Shown here piece by piece: positions 26,060-33,554 of a stretch of DNA of 64,000 nt (within the stretch, counting starts at the first letter, position 1; each line of letters begins with the position of its first letter). Below the pieces are notes generated by a model, which ran no database searches, was not told where the DNA came from, and was given only the letters and a program-made list of their open reading frames with translations. The translations under genes were made by a program, and so were the position numbers. The stretch is from NCBI RefSeq assembly GCF_014203755.1, contig NZ_JACHJS010000001.1:3224001-3288000 (forward strand), written 5' to 3'. The stretch is from Saccharothrix violaceirubra. Lineage in GTDB: Bacteria > Actinomycetota > Actinomycetes > Mycobacteriales > Pseudonocardiaceae.

Positions 26060-26342
26060 CACCGCTGTCGCACGAGCCGAACTCGGCGCGGTCGGTGGCG
26101 GGAACGCGGCGGGTGACCCGGTAGGCGAACCCGGTGTCGCTGTAGCGGGCCGGTGTGCCCCACAGCGCCCATCGCTGACCAGGAGTTCGGCCGGGCACAC
26201 GACACGTCCCAGTCCCAAGATCACGCGCCTACTTGAGACAAGGACAAGTACCCGCTCGTCGGCAGATGCGGATGTTCGCCGCTGACCGCTCCGCGGCATG
26301 AGCGGACGTTCGTCGGAGATCGTGCCGGTGCTTCGATGCGGG
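26060..26342. other. Gap with no recognised gene
   Basis: The reverse strand contains a short codon-biased stretch (RWALWGTPARYSDTGFAYRV) that might be the remnant of a gene, but I cannot match it to a family. Nothing else is seen. Confidence 0.3.
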
Positions 26343-26837
26343 TCAGTAGACGTCGGAGGGTTGCCAATCCACTGTGGTGGGTCGCAGACCGGTGTGGAGG
26401 AGTTCGTGCAGGGCGATGCGCCAAGTCGCCAGTGGGAGTGCGGCGTCGTGGGGGTATCGGGTCCGGGTGGCCTTGTCGATGTACAGGGGTGGTGCCGTAT
26501 CCGGTGCGGGTGGGTCGGTTCGGGTGACCCAGATGCCGCCTTCCGGGTCGATGCGGTCGTGGTCGAGTGCGGTGGTCGGGACGATGTCGAGTGGGCCGAG
26601 CAGGAGGATCGCGCCGAGTCCCGCGGACCGGTCCGTGTCGATCTTGACGAGGTGGTCGGGCGTGGCGTGCGGTCCGACGAGGGGGCGGGTCGTGAGGGTC
26701 ATGTTCGGGGGGTGGGGAAGGTCGCGGTCGACCAGACGGTCCAGCAGCGCGTCCAGTTCCGCGTCGGTGCGGACGAGCACGGGGACGGTCTCGTCCTGTG
26801 CGGCGTCGAACCACACTTCGAGTTCGTGAGGGCTCAC
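26343..26837 (-). CDS. Imm1-type immunity protein
   Basis: A 164-residue acidic soluble protein resembling Imm1-family immunity proteins that guard against deaminase toxins. Features are strand-rich blocks with GAILLLGPLD in the middle, GGIWVTRTD, the late helix LPLATWRIALHELLHTGLRPTTVDWQ and an acidic C-terminus (DVY). Its GTG start overlaps the toxin stop by four bases (GTGA), as expected for toxin-antitoxin-like coupling. It should bind and block the deaminase in the producing cell. Confidence 0.72.
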   Translation of the reverse strand: MSPHELEVWFDAAQDETVPVLVRTDAELDALLDRLVDRDLPHPPNMTLTTRPLVGPHATPDHLVKIDTDRSAGLGAILLLGPLDIVPTTALDHDRIDPEGGIWVTRTDPPAPDTAPPLYIDKATRTRYPHDAALPLATWRIALHELLHTGLRPTTVDWQPSDVY

Positions 26838-27508
26838 GGGGCCTTCCCGTGGAATCGGTGCGTCCTGTGGGGGTCGTGCACGACCAGGGTCTGCCCCGGC
26901 AGCGGGATCACCGGGATCAGGGCAGCACACGATGGCCGGCCGGTGCACAGCGGGAAGTTCACCACGACCGTCGCGTCGCGGGTCCCACTGTCGCGCAGCC
27001 GCCACGCGGCCTTGACCTCGACATGCCGCGCCGTGGTCGGCGACCCGATCGGGGGGACCACGCCGGCGGCCTTGAGGTGGCCGGGGATGCGTTTGTCCTC
27101 GCCGTCGGGTTCGGCGCCGCTCTGGACCAGGTCGTGGTGGCCGTCCTCGTCCACCACCGGGCCGCTGGTGACGTAGGCGGGCAGGCCTCTCCTCTGCCCG
27201 TCCGCCCACTCCCGGTCGACGTCCCCCTCGGTGGTGGCCGATGTCCATCGTGAGACGTAGCGCGCCGGCGCTGTGGTCGCGTGGTCGAGCGTGCCGGCCA
27301 GGGTGTCGAGACCGACCGCGCCTTCTCTCAGGGTGGTCACCGCTGCCACCGACTCCGCCTCAAGGCCGGTGGTACCGCTCGTCGCATCGTGGAGCTGTTC
27401 TGCTGCTTCCTCGGCAAGCCGGGCGGCGGCGCGGAATGCCGACGACGCTTCGTCGGCAGTGTCCATCACGACGCGCACAACGTCGAGGACCTCGCCCAAC
27501 GTCGTCAC
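26834..27508 (-). CDS. DddA-like (SCP1.201) double-stranded DNA cytosine deaminase toxin
   Basis: A 224-residue protein. The N-terminal 90 residues are helical and may be a delivery or pairing domain. The C-terminal part matches SCP1.201-like deaminases: LPAYVTSGPVVDEDGHHDLVQSG, then the catalytic HVE at 162-164 and the zinc cysteines C188 and C194 in NFPLCTGRPSC, ending ALIPVIPLPGQTLVVHDP. H162, E164, C188 and C194 are the expected zinc and proton-transfer set, so it should be active. The known member DddA deaminates cytosine in double-stranded DNA; that this one does is inferred. A longer start at 27553 is possible. An Imm1-like gene is coupled behind it. Confidence 0.8.
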   Translation of the reverse strand: MTTLGEVLDVVRVVMDTADEASSAFRAAARLAEEAAEQLHDATSGTTGLEAESVAAVTTLREGAVGLDTLAGTLDHATTAPARYVSRWTSATTEGDVDREWADGQRRGLPAYVTSGPVVDEDGHHDLVQSGAEPDGEDKRIPGHLKAAGVVPPIGSPTTARHVEVKAAWRLRDSGTRDATVVVNFPLCTGRPSCAALIPVIPLPGQTLVVHDPHRTHRFHGKAP

Positions 27509-27607
27509 ACCGAACCCCCGAACCGCACTCTGAACGATGCTGGCACGGCACACCGGAACTCTGTCCGCATTCCGACGGGAACCACTTCAGACCAGCCGCG
27601 TTGGAAG

Positions 27608-27663
27608 GTTGGGGTTGACCCGTTCTGAGGATCAGGATGTCCGTCAGAACGGGTCAGGCCCAA
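27608..27663. repeat. Inverted repeat upstream of the deaminase toxin
   Basis: GACCCGTTCTGA (27617-27628) pairs perfectly with TCAGAACGGGTC (27644-27655). The arms extend outward, with two mismatches, to about 20 bp (GTTGGGG.. and ..GCCCAAC). No transposase is nearby. It may be a terminator, a regulatory hairpin or an element end. Confidence 0.6.
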
Positions 27664-27761
27664 CTGCCGCGTGCCCCACGTCGGCGGGCGGCCCGGTTCG
27701 GCGCCGACGGGCAGCGGGGGTCGTGGCGCGGTCCACCGCGCGTCGGTCAAGTCAGCCCGCC

Positions 27762-27821
27762 GCGAGGTCGCCGGTACCGCGGTGTCGCTCGGGAGCCACA
27801 CCGCGGTACCGGCGACCTCGC
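27762..27821. repeat. 60-bp hairpin with 24-bp perfect arms
   Basis: The 24-base arm at 27762-27785 is exactly complementary to 27798-27821. Inside the 12-base loop, GCTC and GAGC can pair again. It lies 50 bp past the NUDIX stop codon and in front of the toxin operon. There is no T-run, so it is not a typical rho-independent terminator. It is the longest perfect inverted repeat I found in the window. The rest of 27509-27871 has no gene. Confidence 0.8.
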
Positions 27822-27871
27822 CATGTCCGGGCACCGACACGCCGCCGGTCACGGCACCTTCGGAAGTCGGC

Positions 27872-28297
27872 CTAGCCGACCACGCGGTCCAGCAACGTGC
27901 CCTGGCCGACGACCAGCTCGGCCAAGCCCGGATCGTCCAGGGGCAGCCAGCGGAAGTGCAACGGCGTCGGCGCACGCTGCCCGTCGTGCAACTCCGCGCT
28001 GTCCCACCGCGCGGGCGGCGGCACGTCCACCGCGAACTGGAACACATGCCGGTCCTGGACCTCCTCCCGGATCGGCGAGATGTCCCACCGGTAGCGGCCG
28101 AGGAAACCGACCAGCCGTAACCCGGCCAGCCCGGTCTCCTCGACCGCCTCCCGCAGCGCGCCCTCCTCCGGCCGCTCGCCGTCGCGCAGCGTGCCGGCCG
28201 GCACCTGCAGGCCGGAGTCCTCGTCGTCCTGGGTGAACACCGCCACCCGGCCGTCGTGCACGACGAAGGCGACCACTTTCTGGACCGTGCGTTTCAC
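27872..28297 (-). CDS. NUDIX hydrolase
   Basis: A 141-residue NUDIX protein. The box GTLRDGERPEEGALREAVEETGL fits Gx5Ex7REUxEExGU with all key residues present. It should cleave a nucleoside diphosphate linked to another group. It starts at GTG 28297, 45 bp downstream of the aldo/keto reductase gene on the same strand, and is the last gene of the long reverse-strand operon that begins at 33104. A housecleaning role or processing of a nucleotide intermediate made by the kinase-like genes is possible. Confidence 0.85.
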   Translation of the reverse strand: MKRTVQKVVAFVVHDGRVAVFTQDDEDSGLQVPAGTLRDGERPEEGALREAVEETGLAGLRLVGFLGRYRWDISPIREEVQDRHVFQFAVDVPPPARWDSAELHDGQRAPTPLHFRWLPLDDPGLAELVVGQGTLLDRVVG

Positions 28298-28342
28298 TGG
28301 ACCTGCCCGAATTTCGTCGAATCAGTGCGAAATCGGTCGATC

Positions 28343-29398
28343 CTAGCGCGGCCGGCGACGTTGGCCGGGATTGCGGAACGGCTCGGCGGTGAAGCCGGAA
28401 TCGCCCCGGTTGGAACTCATCGCGGAACCCTGGCCCTCGTCCACGTAGGTGCCGGGCGCGACGATCTCGTCGATGCGTTCGAGCACGTCCGGCCCGAGGC
28501 GGATGTCCGCCGCGGCCAGCGCCTCGTCGAGCTGTGCGCGGTCGCGCAGACCGACGATCGCCGAGGACACCGCCGGGTGTTCGGTGACGAAGCCCAGCGC
28601 CAACTGCACCATCGTCAGACCGGCGGACTTGGCCAGGTCCGCCAGCTTCTCGACGAGGTCGAGCTTGCGCAGCACGCCGGGGTCGGCGGGGTCGATCCCG
28701 CTCTTCGCCGCGCGGGAGCCGGCGGGGAACGGCCGGCCGGCGCGGTAGCCGCCGGACAGCCAACCGCCGTTGAGCGAACCCCAGGTCAGCACCCCCATCC
28801 CGTACCGCTGACAGGTGGGCAGCAGATGCCCCTCGACGCCTCGTGCGAAGATCGAGTAGGGCGGTTGCTCGCTGCGGAACCGCACCAGGCCACGCTTCTC
28901 CGACACCCACTGCGACTCGACGATCAGCTCGGGCGGAAACGTCGACACCCCGACCGCGAGCACCTTGCCCGCCCGCACCAGGTCGGTGAGCACCGACAGG
29001 GTCTCCTCGAAGTCGGTGTGCTTGTCGAACCGGTGGAGCTGGAACAGGTCGATGTGGTCGGTGTTCAGCCGGCGCAGGCTGCGTTCCACGCACCGCAGCA
29101 CCCAACGCCGCGAGCCGCCCTTGCCGTTGGGGTCGGCGGTCAGCCCCTTGGTGCCGAACTTGGTGGCCAGCACGACCTCGTCGCGCCGGCCGGACCGGCT
29201 GAGGTAGTCGCCGATGACGGATTCGGACTCGCCGTAGATGTCGGCGGTGTCGATGGTGTTGATGCCGGCGTCGAGCGCCGCGCCCAGCAGGCGTGCCGCC
29301 TCGTCGTGGTCGGTCGTGCCGGTCACGCCGAAGTTCTGCGCACCGATGGTCAGCTTGCTGACCTTGATGCCGGTGCGACCGAGAGGTCGGTATTCCAC
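28343..29398 (-). CDS. Aldo/keto reductase
   Basis: A 351-residue NADPH-dependent reductase of the AKR superfamily. The usual motifs are seen: GINTIDTADIYGESESVIG (catalytic D and Y), LATKFGTKG (catalytic K), HIDLFQLHRFDKHTDFEETL (H), and a late SSAIVGLRDRAQLDEALAA cofactor segment. The last 25 residues (NRGDSGFTAEPFRNPGQRRRPR) are an unusual basic tail. It follows the protein-kinase-like gene by 13 bp in the RiPP-associated operon. Reduction of a carbonyl on the peptide or on an attached group is inferred. Confidence 0.85.
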   Translation of the reverse strand: MEYRPLGRTGIKVSKLTIGAQNFGVTGTTDHDEAARLLGAALDAGINTIDTADIYGESESVIGDYLSRSGRRDEVVLATKFGTKGLTADPNGKGGSRRWVLRCVERSLRRLNTDHIDLFQLHRFDKHTDFEETLSVLTDLVRAGKVLAVGVSTFPPELIVESQWVSEKRGLVRFRSEQPPYSIFARGVEGHLLPTCQRYGMGVLTWGSLNGGWLSGGYRAGRPFPAGSRAAKSGIDPADPGVLRKLDLVEKLADLAKSAGLTMVQLALGFVTEHPAVSSAIVGLRDRAQLDEALAAADIRLGPDVLERIDEIVAPGTYVDEGQGSAMSSNRGDSGFTAEPFRNPGQRRRPR

Positions 29399-29411
29399 TG
29401 TCGGCTCCTCG

Positions 29412-30290
29412 CTAGGGGTGCAGGCGGGCCAGTACGTCGGCGGCCTCGGGTCGGTTCTCGGGTCGGTGTTCCAGACACGCGTCGGCGATCTTCAGCAGCT
29501 CGGCGGGGAATCGCCCGGCGGGCGCGGCGGCCACGCACGAAGGGCCTAGGTACCGGGGCATCCGACCGGTGGTCATCTGGTGGATCAGCACCCCCAGCGC
29601 GTACAGGTCGGCTTTCGCGTCCGCGGTGTCGTAGGCCGTGGCGTACTCCGGCGGCCAGTGGAACTCGTCGGGCCGCCGGGCCGGCCCCAGCGGCCCGGAG
29701 CGCACGTCGCGGGCGCAGCCGAGGTCGGCGACGACCGCGTGACCCTCCTCGGTGAGCAGCACGTTCTCCGCGTTCAGGTCGCGGTGCGCGACACCCCTGC
29801 GGTGCAGGGTCTCCAGTCCGCCGGCGACGTCCCGCGCCACGGTCAGCACGAAGTCGGCGTCCAGGTCCCAGCCCAGGCTCCCCGCGTGGTGCGCCAGCGA
29901 GCCGGCCGGGTGGTGCCGCATCAGGTAGTAGGGGATCGCCGCGTCCATGTCGCCGGTCGACACCTCGACGATTCCCGGGCTGCCGCGCAGGGCCCGGAGC
30001 GTCTCGTACTCGAACCGGAACGCGGTGTGCCAGGCCGCGTACTGCTCGGGTCCGTACCGCTTGTACCAGTAGTAGCCGTAGGTCCCCGGCTGTCGTTCCG
30101 GCGGCGCGTCGTGGATCACGTGGTAGTAGCCGCTGAGTCCCTTGGCCACCGCGGGTTCCCCGGGCGCGTCCGCGCTGTCGACGAGCGCCAGCGTGCTCAG
30201 CCCGGCGAACGCGATGATCCGCCGGACCTCGACGCCGCGCGCGTTCAGGAACGCGGTGAACCGCCCGGCGGGGTAGTCGAAGTCAACCAA
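29412..30290 (-). CDS. Protein-kinase-like protein (Ser/Thr kinase fold)
   Basis: A 292-residue kinase. The ATP lysine is likely in PAVAKGLSG, the helix-C glutamate in RFEYETLRAL. The catalytic loop HRDLNAENVLL is complete and the metal site reads DLG in place of DFG; PPEYATAYDTADAKADLYALGVLIHQMTTG gives the APE-like and D-x-x-x-x-G parts. It has no membrane segment or extracellular sensor. No ATG or GTG fits. TTG at 30290 follows AAGGAGG by nine bases and overlaps the preceding gene by eight. In this context it may phosphorylate the precursor peptide or a regulator. Confidence 0.75.
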   Translation of the reverse strand: MVDFDYPAGRFTAFLNARGVEVRRIIAFAGLSTLALVDSADAPGEPAVAKGLSGYYHVIHDAPPERQPGTYGYYWYKRYGPEQYAAWHTAFRFEYETLRALRGSPGIVEVSTGDMDAAIPYYLMRHHPAGSLAHHAGSLGWDLDADFVLTVARDVAGGLETLHRRGVAHRDLNAENVLLTEEGHAVVADLGCARDVRSGPLGPARRPDEFHWPPEYATAYDTADAKADLYALGVLIHQMTTGRMPRYLGPSCVAAAPAGRFPAELLKIADACLEHRPENRPEAADVLARLHP

Positions 30291-30939
30291 CGGGAACGAC
30301 CTCCTTCGCCGCCGGGAAGTGCCGCCGGATCGCCCGCAGCGCGGCGGCGACGGCCCGTGTCGGGTCCGAGCCGTTGTTGTCGATCCGTGCCACCGACGGC
30401 ACGCCGGTGGCGAAGAACTCCAGGTACTTCGCGTGCAGCCGGCGCAGGGTCCGCTGTGTCTCATGTGGACGGACGGCCTTGTTCCGCTTGACGATCCGGT
30501 CGAGGGCGACGTCGGGATCGGTGTCCACGAACAGCACCACGTCGGGCATCCGGGTGCCCAGCTCGCGGTGGTGGTCGAGGGTGCGCGCGGCCGGGATGCC
30601 GTACAGCACGTCGTGATACACCACGTCGCTGTGCACGAACCGGTCGGCGAGAACGCCGACCGTGTCCAGTGCCGGGGCGATGTTCTCCCGCAGGTGCAGG
30701 AACTTGTCCACCGCGTACGCCCGGGTGAGCTCGTCGCGACCGAAGCCGAGCTGCTGGTTGCGCGCGGCCTGGATCACCCGCCCGGCGGCCACGTCGAGCC
30801 AGCTGTGCTGGCCCACCATGAAACAGCGGTGCCCGCTCTCGGCCAACGCCCGGTTGAGCAGTGTGCGCAGCGTCGACTTGCCGCTGCCGTCCGTGCCCTC
30901 GATCGCGATGAACGGGTACCGGCCGCGATCACCGCTCAT
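30283..30939 (-). CDS. Thymidylate-kinase-like P-loop kinase
   Basis: A 218-residue P-loop protein with the dTMP kinase layout: FIAIEGTDGSGKSTLRTLL as Walker A, ADRFVHSDVVYHDVLYG as the DR-containing segment, VVLFVDTDPDVALDRIVKRN as the post-core strand, and a lid region RPHETQRTLRRLHAKYLEFF. The segment differs enough from housekeeping Tmk (which usually has DRYVDSS) to suggest another substrate. It overlaps the methyltransferase gene upstream by 11 bp and the kinase-like gene downstream by 8 bp. Copies of such kinases occur in some peptide clusters; their role is not known to me. Confidence 0.78.
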   Translation of the reverse strand: MSGDRGRYPFIAIEGTDGSGKSTLRTLLNRALAESGHRCFMVGQHSWLDVAAGRVIQAARNQQLGFGRDELTRAYAVDKFLHLRENIAPALDTVGVLADRFVHSDVVYHDVLYGIPAARTLDHHRELGTRMPDVVLFVDTDPDVALDRIVKRNKAVRPHETQRTLRRLHAKYLEFFATGVPSVARIDNNGSDPTRAVAAALRAIRRHFPAAKEVVPVG

Positions 30940-31582
30940 CGATCGGCTTCCTGATCAGGGCCATGCTCAGGTCGCCGACCCCGCCCAGCACCTCCAGTTG
31001 CGGTGCGCCGGGGCCGAAGTAGTCGTCGCACGCCCGCTTGACGCCCGGCAGACCGTCCCACGCCCGCGGGTTGGCGTCCAGGTCGCAGTAGTCGTCGACC
31101 AGGATCACCCCGCCGGGCGCCAGCCGGGGGTAGACGTGCTCCAGGCTGGTCTTGATCGACTGGTGGAAGTCGCCGTCCAGGTAGGCGAAGCAGACCTGAG
31201 GCGGGCAACCGTCGGGCAGGGTCTGCTCGAACCAGCCGGGGTGCACGATCGGCAGCGGCAGGTCCCAGGTGGCGAAGTTCGCCTTCACGTCGTCGAGCGA
31301 CGCCTGGCAGTCGCCCTTGCGCAGATAGGCGTCGTGGGTGCCCAGGTCGGGCAGCCCTTGGAAGGAGTCGAACAGGTGCAGTTCGCGTTCGGGCGCGAAA
31401 TCCTGCACGATCCGCGCCAGCCACACGCTGGTGTACCCGGCGTTGCAGCCCAGTTCCACCACCGCGCCGGGCACCCGGTGGATCAGCGTGGTGGACAGCG
31501 CCCAGTAGATGGCGTTGATCCGTTCCAGGTCGGACATGGCCTCGTTCTGGGTGGCCAACCTGATCGCCATGCGCACTCGCAC
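30929..31582 (-). CDS. TylF/macrocin-type O-methyltransferase
   Basis: A 217-residue methyltransferase of the TylF group: GAVVELGCNAGYTSVWLARI is motif I, LHLFDSFQGLPDLGTHDAY is the diagnostic D-S-F-x-G-L segment, and FAYLDGDFHQSIKTSLEHVYPRLAPGGVILVDDYCD carries the metal-binding acidic residues. These enzymes usually methylate sugar or hydroxyl oxygens with Mg2+. Here a hydroxylated residue made by the neighbouring oxygenases would be a plausible target. GTG at 31582 is favoured by AGGAG six bases before it. Confidence 0.85.
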   Translation of the reverse strand: MRVRMAIRLATQNEAMSDLERINAIYWALSTTLIHRVPGAVVELGCNAGYTSVWLARIVQDFAPERELHLFDSFQGLPDLGTHDAYLRKGDCQASLDDVKANFATWDLPLPIVHPGWFEQTLPDGCPPQVCFAYLDGDFHQSIKTSLEHVYPRLAPGGVILVDDYCDLDANPRAWDGLPGVKRACDDYFGPGAPQLEVLGGVGDLSMALIRKPIDER

Positions 31583-31612
31583 GATGCTCTCCTGCCTGTA
31601 GTTCGGGGCCGC

Positions 31613-32299
31613 TCAGGACACCAGGAAACCGATGATCTTGTTCACTCGTCCCGACCGCACCGGCTCGGTGCCGTGGGTCAGTTGCGAGCCGTAGAGCAGG
31701 GCCTCGCCCTGCCGTGGCCGCACGTGCCAGCGCGTCCTCGGCTGCGCGCGGAACCAACTCGACGAGTGGTCGCACTCGGGCCGCACCACCGGCCCACGCC
31801 GGGACGGCAGCCACTGCGCGGCGTCGCACGCGGTCTCCACGAAGAACTCGCCGCCGGTGTAGTCCGCCGGATCGCTCAGGCAGATGCTGATGCCCGCGAC
31901 CTTCGGGTGGTCGGCGTCGGGATCGTTGTCGCTCAGGTCGATGTGCGGGGTGATGAACTGGCCTTCGGTGTAGCTGACGAAGGTCCAGTAGCCCAGTTCG
32001 CGCACCGAGGGCAGCATGATCCGCACCGTCGGCAGCAGGCGCTCGGCCGCGGCGTCGAGCACCTTGCGGGCCGCCTCCGGCAGCGTGGACAGCTCGTCAC
32101 GCCCCTTCGGCTCGTACACCCGCATCGCCGCTTCGGTGCTCAGGCCCTCGATGCTGTGCACCGAGTCCTGACGCGCCGACGCGGCCAGCGTGGGCGCACC
32201 CGCGTACGTCGAGACCAGGACCCGCCGCAGTTCGTCGATCTCCTCGGGGAGAAGGAAAGCGGGCACGCTCCCGACGTGCAGGCTCTCAGCGACGTGCAC
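31613..32299 (-). CDS. 2-oxoglutarate/Fe(II) dioxygenase
   Basis: A 228-residue oxygenase. The iron triad is H119 and D121 (ITPHIDLSDND) with distal H209 (QLTHGTEPVRSGR); R215 or R218 would bind 2-oxoglutarate. The fold is prolyl-4-hydroxylase-like, with GGEFFVETACDAAQW and RPRQGEALLYGSQLTHGTEPV. It should hydroxylate a peptide or small substrate. The start, GTG at 32299, follows GGAGG and overlaps the upstream gene by 14 bp. With the HExxH protein, the cluster carries two separate candidate hydroxylases. Confidence 0.85.
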   Translation of the reverse strand: MHVAESLHVGSVPAFLLPEEIDELRRVLVSTYAGAPTLAASARQDSVHSIEGLSTEAAMRVYEPKGRDELSTLPEAARKVLDAAAERLLPTVRIMLPSVRELGYWTFVSYTEGQFITPHIDLSDNDPDADHPKVAGISICLSDPADYTGGEFFVETACDAAQWLPSRRGPVVRPECDHSSSWFRAQPRTRWHVRPRQGEALLYGSQLTHGTEPVRSGRVNKIIGFLVS

Positions 32300-33104
32300 C
32301 GGACACCTCCAGATGGGTCATGTAGTCGAACGGGGAACCGAAGATGTTGTGCGCCCGGCCCGGTGCCGGCCACCAGCAGCGCACCAGTTCCGACAGCAGG
32401 GGCAGTTCCGGCACCTGCGTCGGTTCACCGGGGTCCGGGCCGTGCCGGCCGTCGGCACGCCGGTGGTACTCGGCCAGCACGCCCCGGGCGAAGTCGGTGG
32501 CGGCGGCGGTCGTCCCCGGCGGTGGCCCGTCGAGTCCGTAGGCCAGCACCTCCGCGTACGCCCACGTCAGGGCCAGGGACCGCGCGGCACCTTCGAGCAC
32601 CGACGCGGTCAGCTCGGCCGTCGGCAACGACCACGTGGCGGCCGGTAGCAGTACGGCTTCCCGGTCGACCGCCGGCTCGAAGACCGCCGGCAGGGACGTC
32701 AGGCCGACCAGGCCGATGCCCAACTGGCACACCGGCTCCAGGCCCAGTTCGGCGGCCCGCCGGTACGCGCGGTCCGCGCCGTCCGAGACCAGCCCGCTGC
32801 CGGGTTCGTCGAACACCAGTGGCCCGGAGTCCTGCCGGACGAACCGGTCCAGGAGCCGGATGCCGTCCGCCAACGGGCCGCCGACCGCGCAGCCGAGTAG
32901 CCGGGCGAGCACCCGGTCCGCGGGCCGGGTGCCGTCCAGCCGGGCGACCACGGCTACCGAGGTACCCGCCGAGTCGATCAGTGCCCGTTCCCGCGCGCGG
33001 TGGTCCCGCACGAGCTGGTGGTCGACCAGGCCCAGGTGCAGGTGGACCAACCGGCCCGTGATCATGCCTGCCCAGTACGGGTCGGGCAGGATCGGCTCGT
33101 TCAC
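32286..33104 (-). CDS. Unrecognised protein, first gene of the reverse operon
   Basis: A 272-residue soluble protein I cannot assign. It starts with GTG at 33104 behind GGAGG. It is helical and alanine/leucine-rich, with histidine clusters near the start (RLVHLHLGLVDHQLVRDH) and the end WWPAPGRAHNIFGSPFDYMTHLEVSG. Charged residues are spread evenly and there is no P-loop, Rossmann or zinc motif. It is divergent from the precursor peptide gene, so it may be a peptide-recognition protein or a new modification enzyme. Confidence 0.6.
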   Translation of the reverse strand: MNEPILPDPYWAGMITGRLVHLHLGLVDHQLVRDHRARERALIDSAGTSVAVVARLDGTRPADRVLARLLGCAVGGPLADGIRLLDRFVRQDSGPLVFDEPGSGLVSDGADRAYRRAAELGLEPVCQLGIGLVGLTSLPAVFEPAVDREAVLLPAATWSLPTAELTASVLEGAARSLALTWAYAEVLAYGLDGPPPGTTAAATDFARGVLAEYHRRADGRHGPDPGEPTQVPELPLLSELVRCWWPAPGRAHNIFGSPFDYMTHLEVSGARR

Positions 33105-33187
33105 CGGACCACCTCCGATTCAGCGGTACGCGAAGACGCCGGTGCGAACCGGCGGGAATCCCAGGGGTGACAGAGGTCGGACACCGT

Positions 33188-33206
33188 CCATTCCGGACCG
33201 GAATGG
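33188..33206. promoter_or_regulatory. 19-bp palindrome in the divergent RiPP promoter
   Basis: CCATTCCGG, a central A, then CCGGAATGG: a perfect inverted repeat between the reverse operon (start 33104) and the precursor gene (start 33328). It is likely the operator of a dimeric regulator. Confidence 0.65.
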
Positions 33207-33267
33207 GTACCGACTGACATCACCTAACGCGAGTCGGCGGAACGTGTCAACGTCATAGTTTCGGTGT

Positions 33268-33285
33268 CTTCCGGCTTGCCGGAAG
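33268..33285. promoter_or_regulatory. 18-bp palindrome upstream of the precursor gene
   Basis: CTTCCGGC, TT, then GCCGGAAG: a perfect 8+2+8 inverted repeat about 43 bp before the precursor start. It shares the TTCCGG...CCGGAA core with the palindrome at 33188, so the same regulator may bind both. As RNA it could also fold. Confidence 0.6.
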
Positions 33286-33327
33286 GGGGAATTACCGTCG
33301 ACGGCGTCCCATCATCAGGAGGTTCGA

Positions 33328-33489
33328 GTGAGCGAACAGGTCGATTTCGGTGAGTTCCTGGCGGCGCTGCGCGACTTTCGTCGCGACGACACCGTCGCCC
33401 GCCCGACCGCGCACACGTCCAGTGTGAGCACGCGGGATTGGCAGCGCGTCGAAGAAGCCCTGAACAGCACGGGTTCCGGGCGCGCGTGA
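33328..33489 (+). CDS. 53-residue RiPP precursor peptide (candidate)
   Basis: A short gene with GTG at 33328 behind AGGAGG and TGA at 33487-33489. The first half (MSEQVDFGEFLAALRDFRRD) looks like an acidic helical leader. The second half is polar with no cysteine: TAHTSSVSTRDWQRVEEALN, then STGSGRA. The WQR triplet (and FRR in the first half) fits the aromatic-x-x pattern used by radical SAM enzymes that make three-residue cyclophanes. The radical SAM gene follows directly, with possible coupling at a GTGA overlap. Placement and layout make it the best precursor candidate for the cluster; the core region is not known. Confidence 0.75.
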   Translation: MSEQVDFGEFLAALRDFRRDDTVARPTAHTSSVSTRDWQRVEEALNSTGSGRA

Positions 33490-33554
33490 GAGGTGCGGTG
33501 GGGCGGCCGTCCGGCACGCCCCACCGCCACTTCCACCGGAGGACGGAGGACAAG

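Noticed and set aside
26060..26342. A possible gene remnant on the reverse strand
   Set aside because: A short codon-biased stretch exists, but no frame is long enough and no family was recognised.
27762..27821. The long hairpin considered as a standard terminator
   Set aside because: There is no T-run on either strand and the perfect arms are longer than usual. It is recorded as a repeat of unknown function.
33486..33486. A GTG start for the radical SAM gene overlapping the precursor stop
   Set aside because: It would add 23 residues with no family similarity. GTG at 33555 has a better ribosome binding site and a normal distance to the first cysteine. It is not fully excluded.
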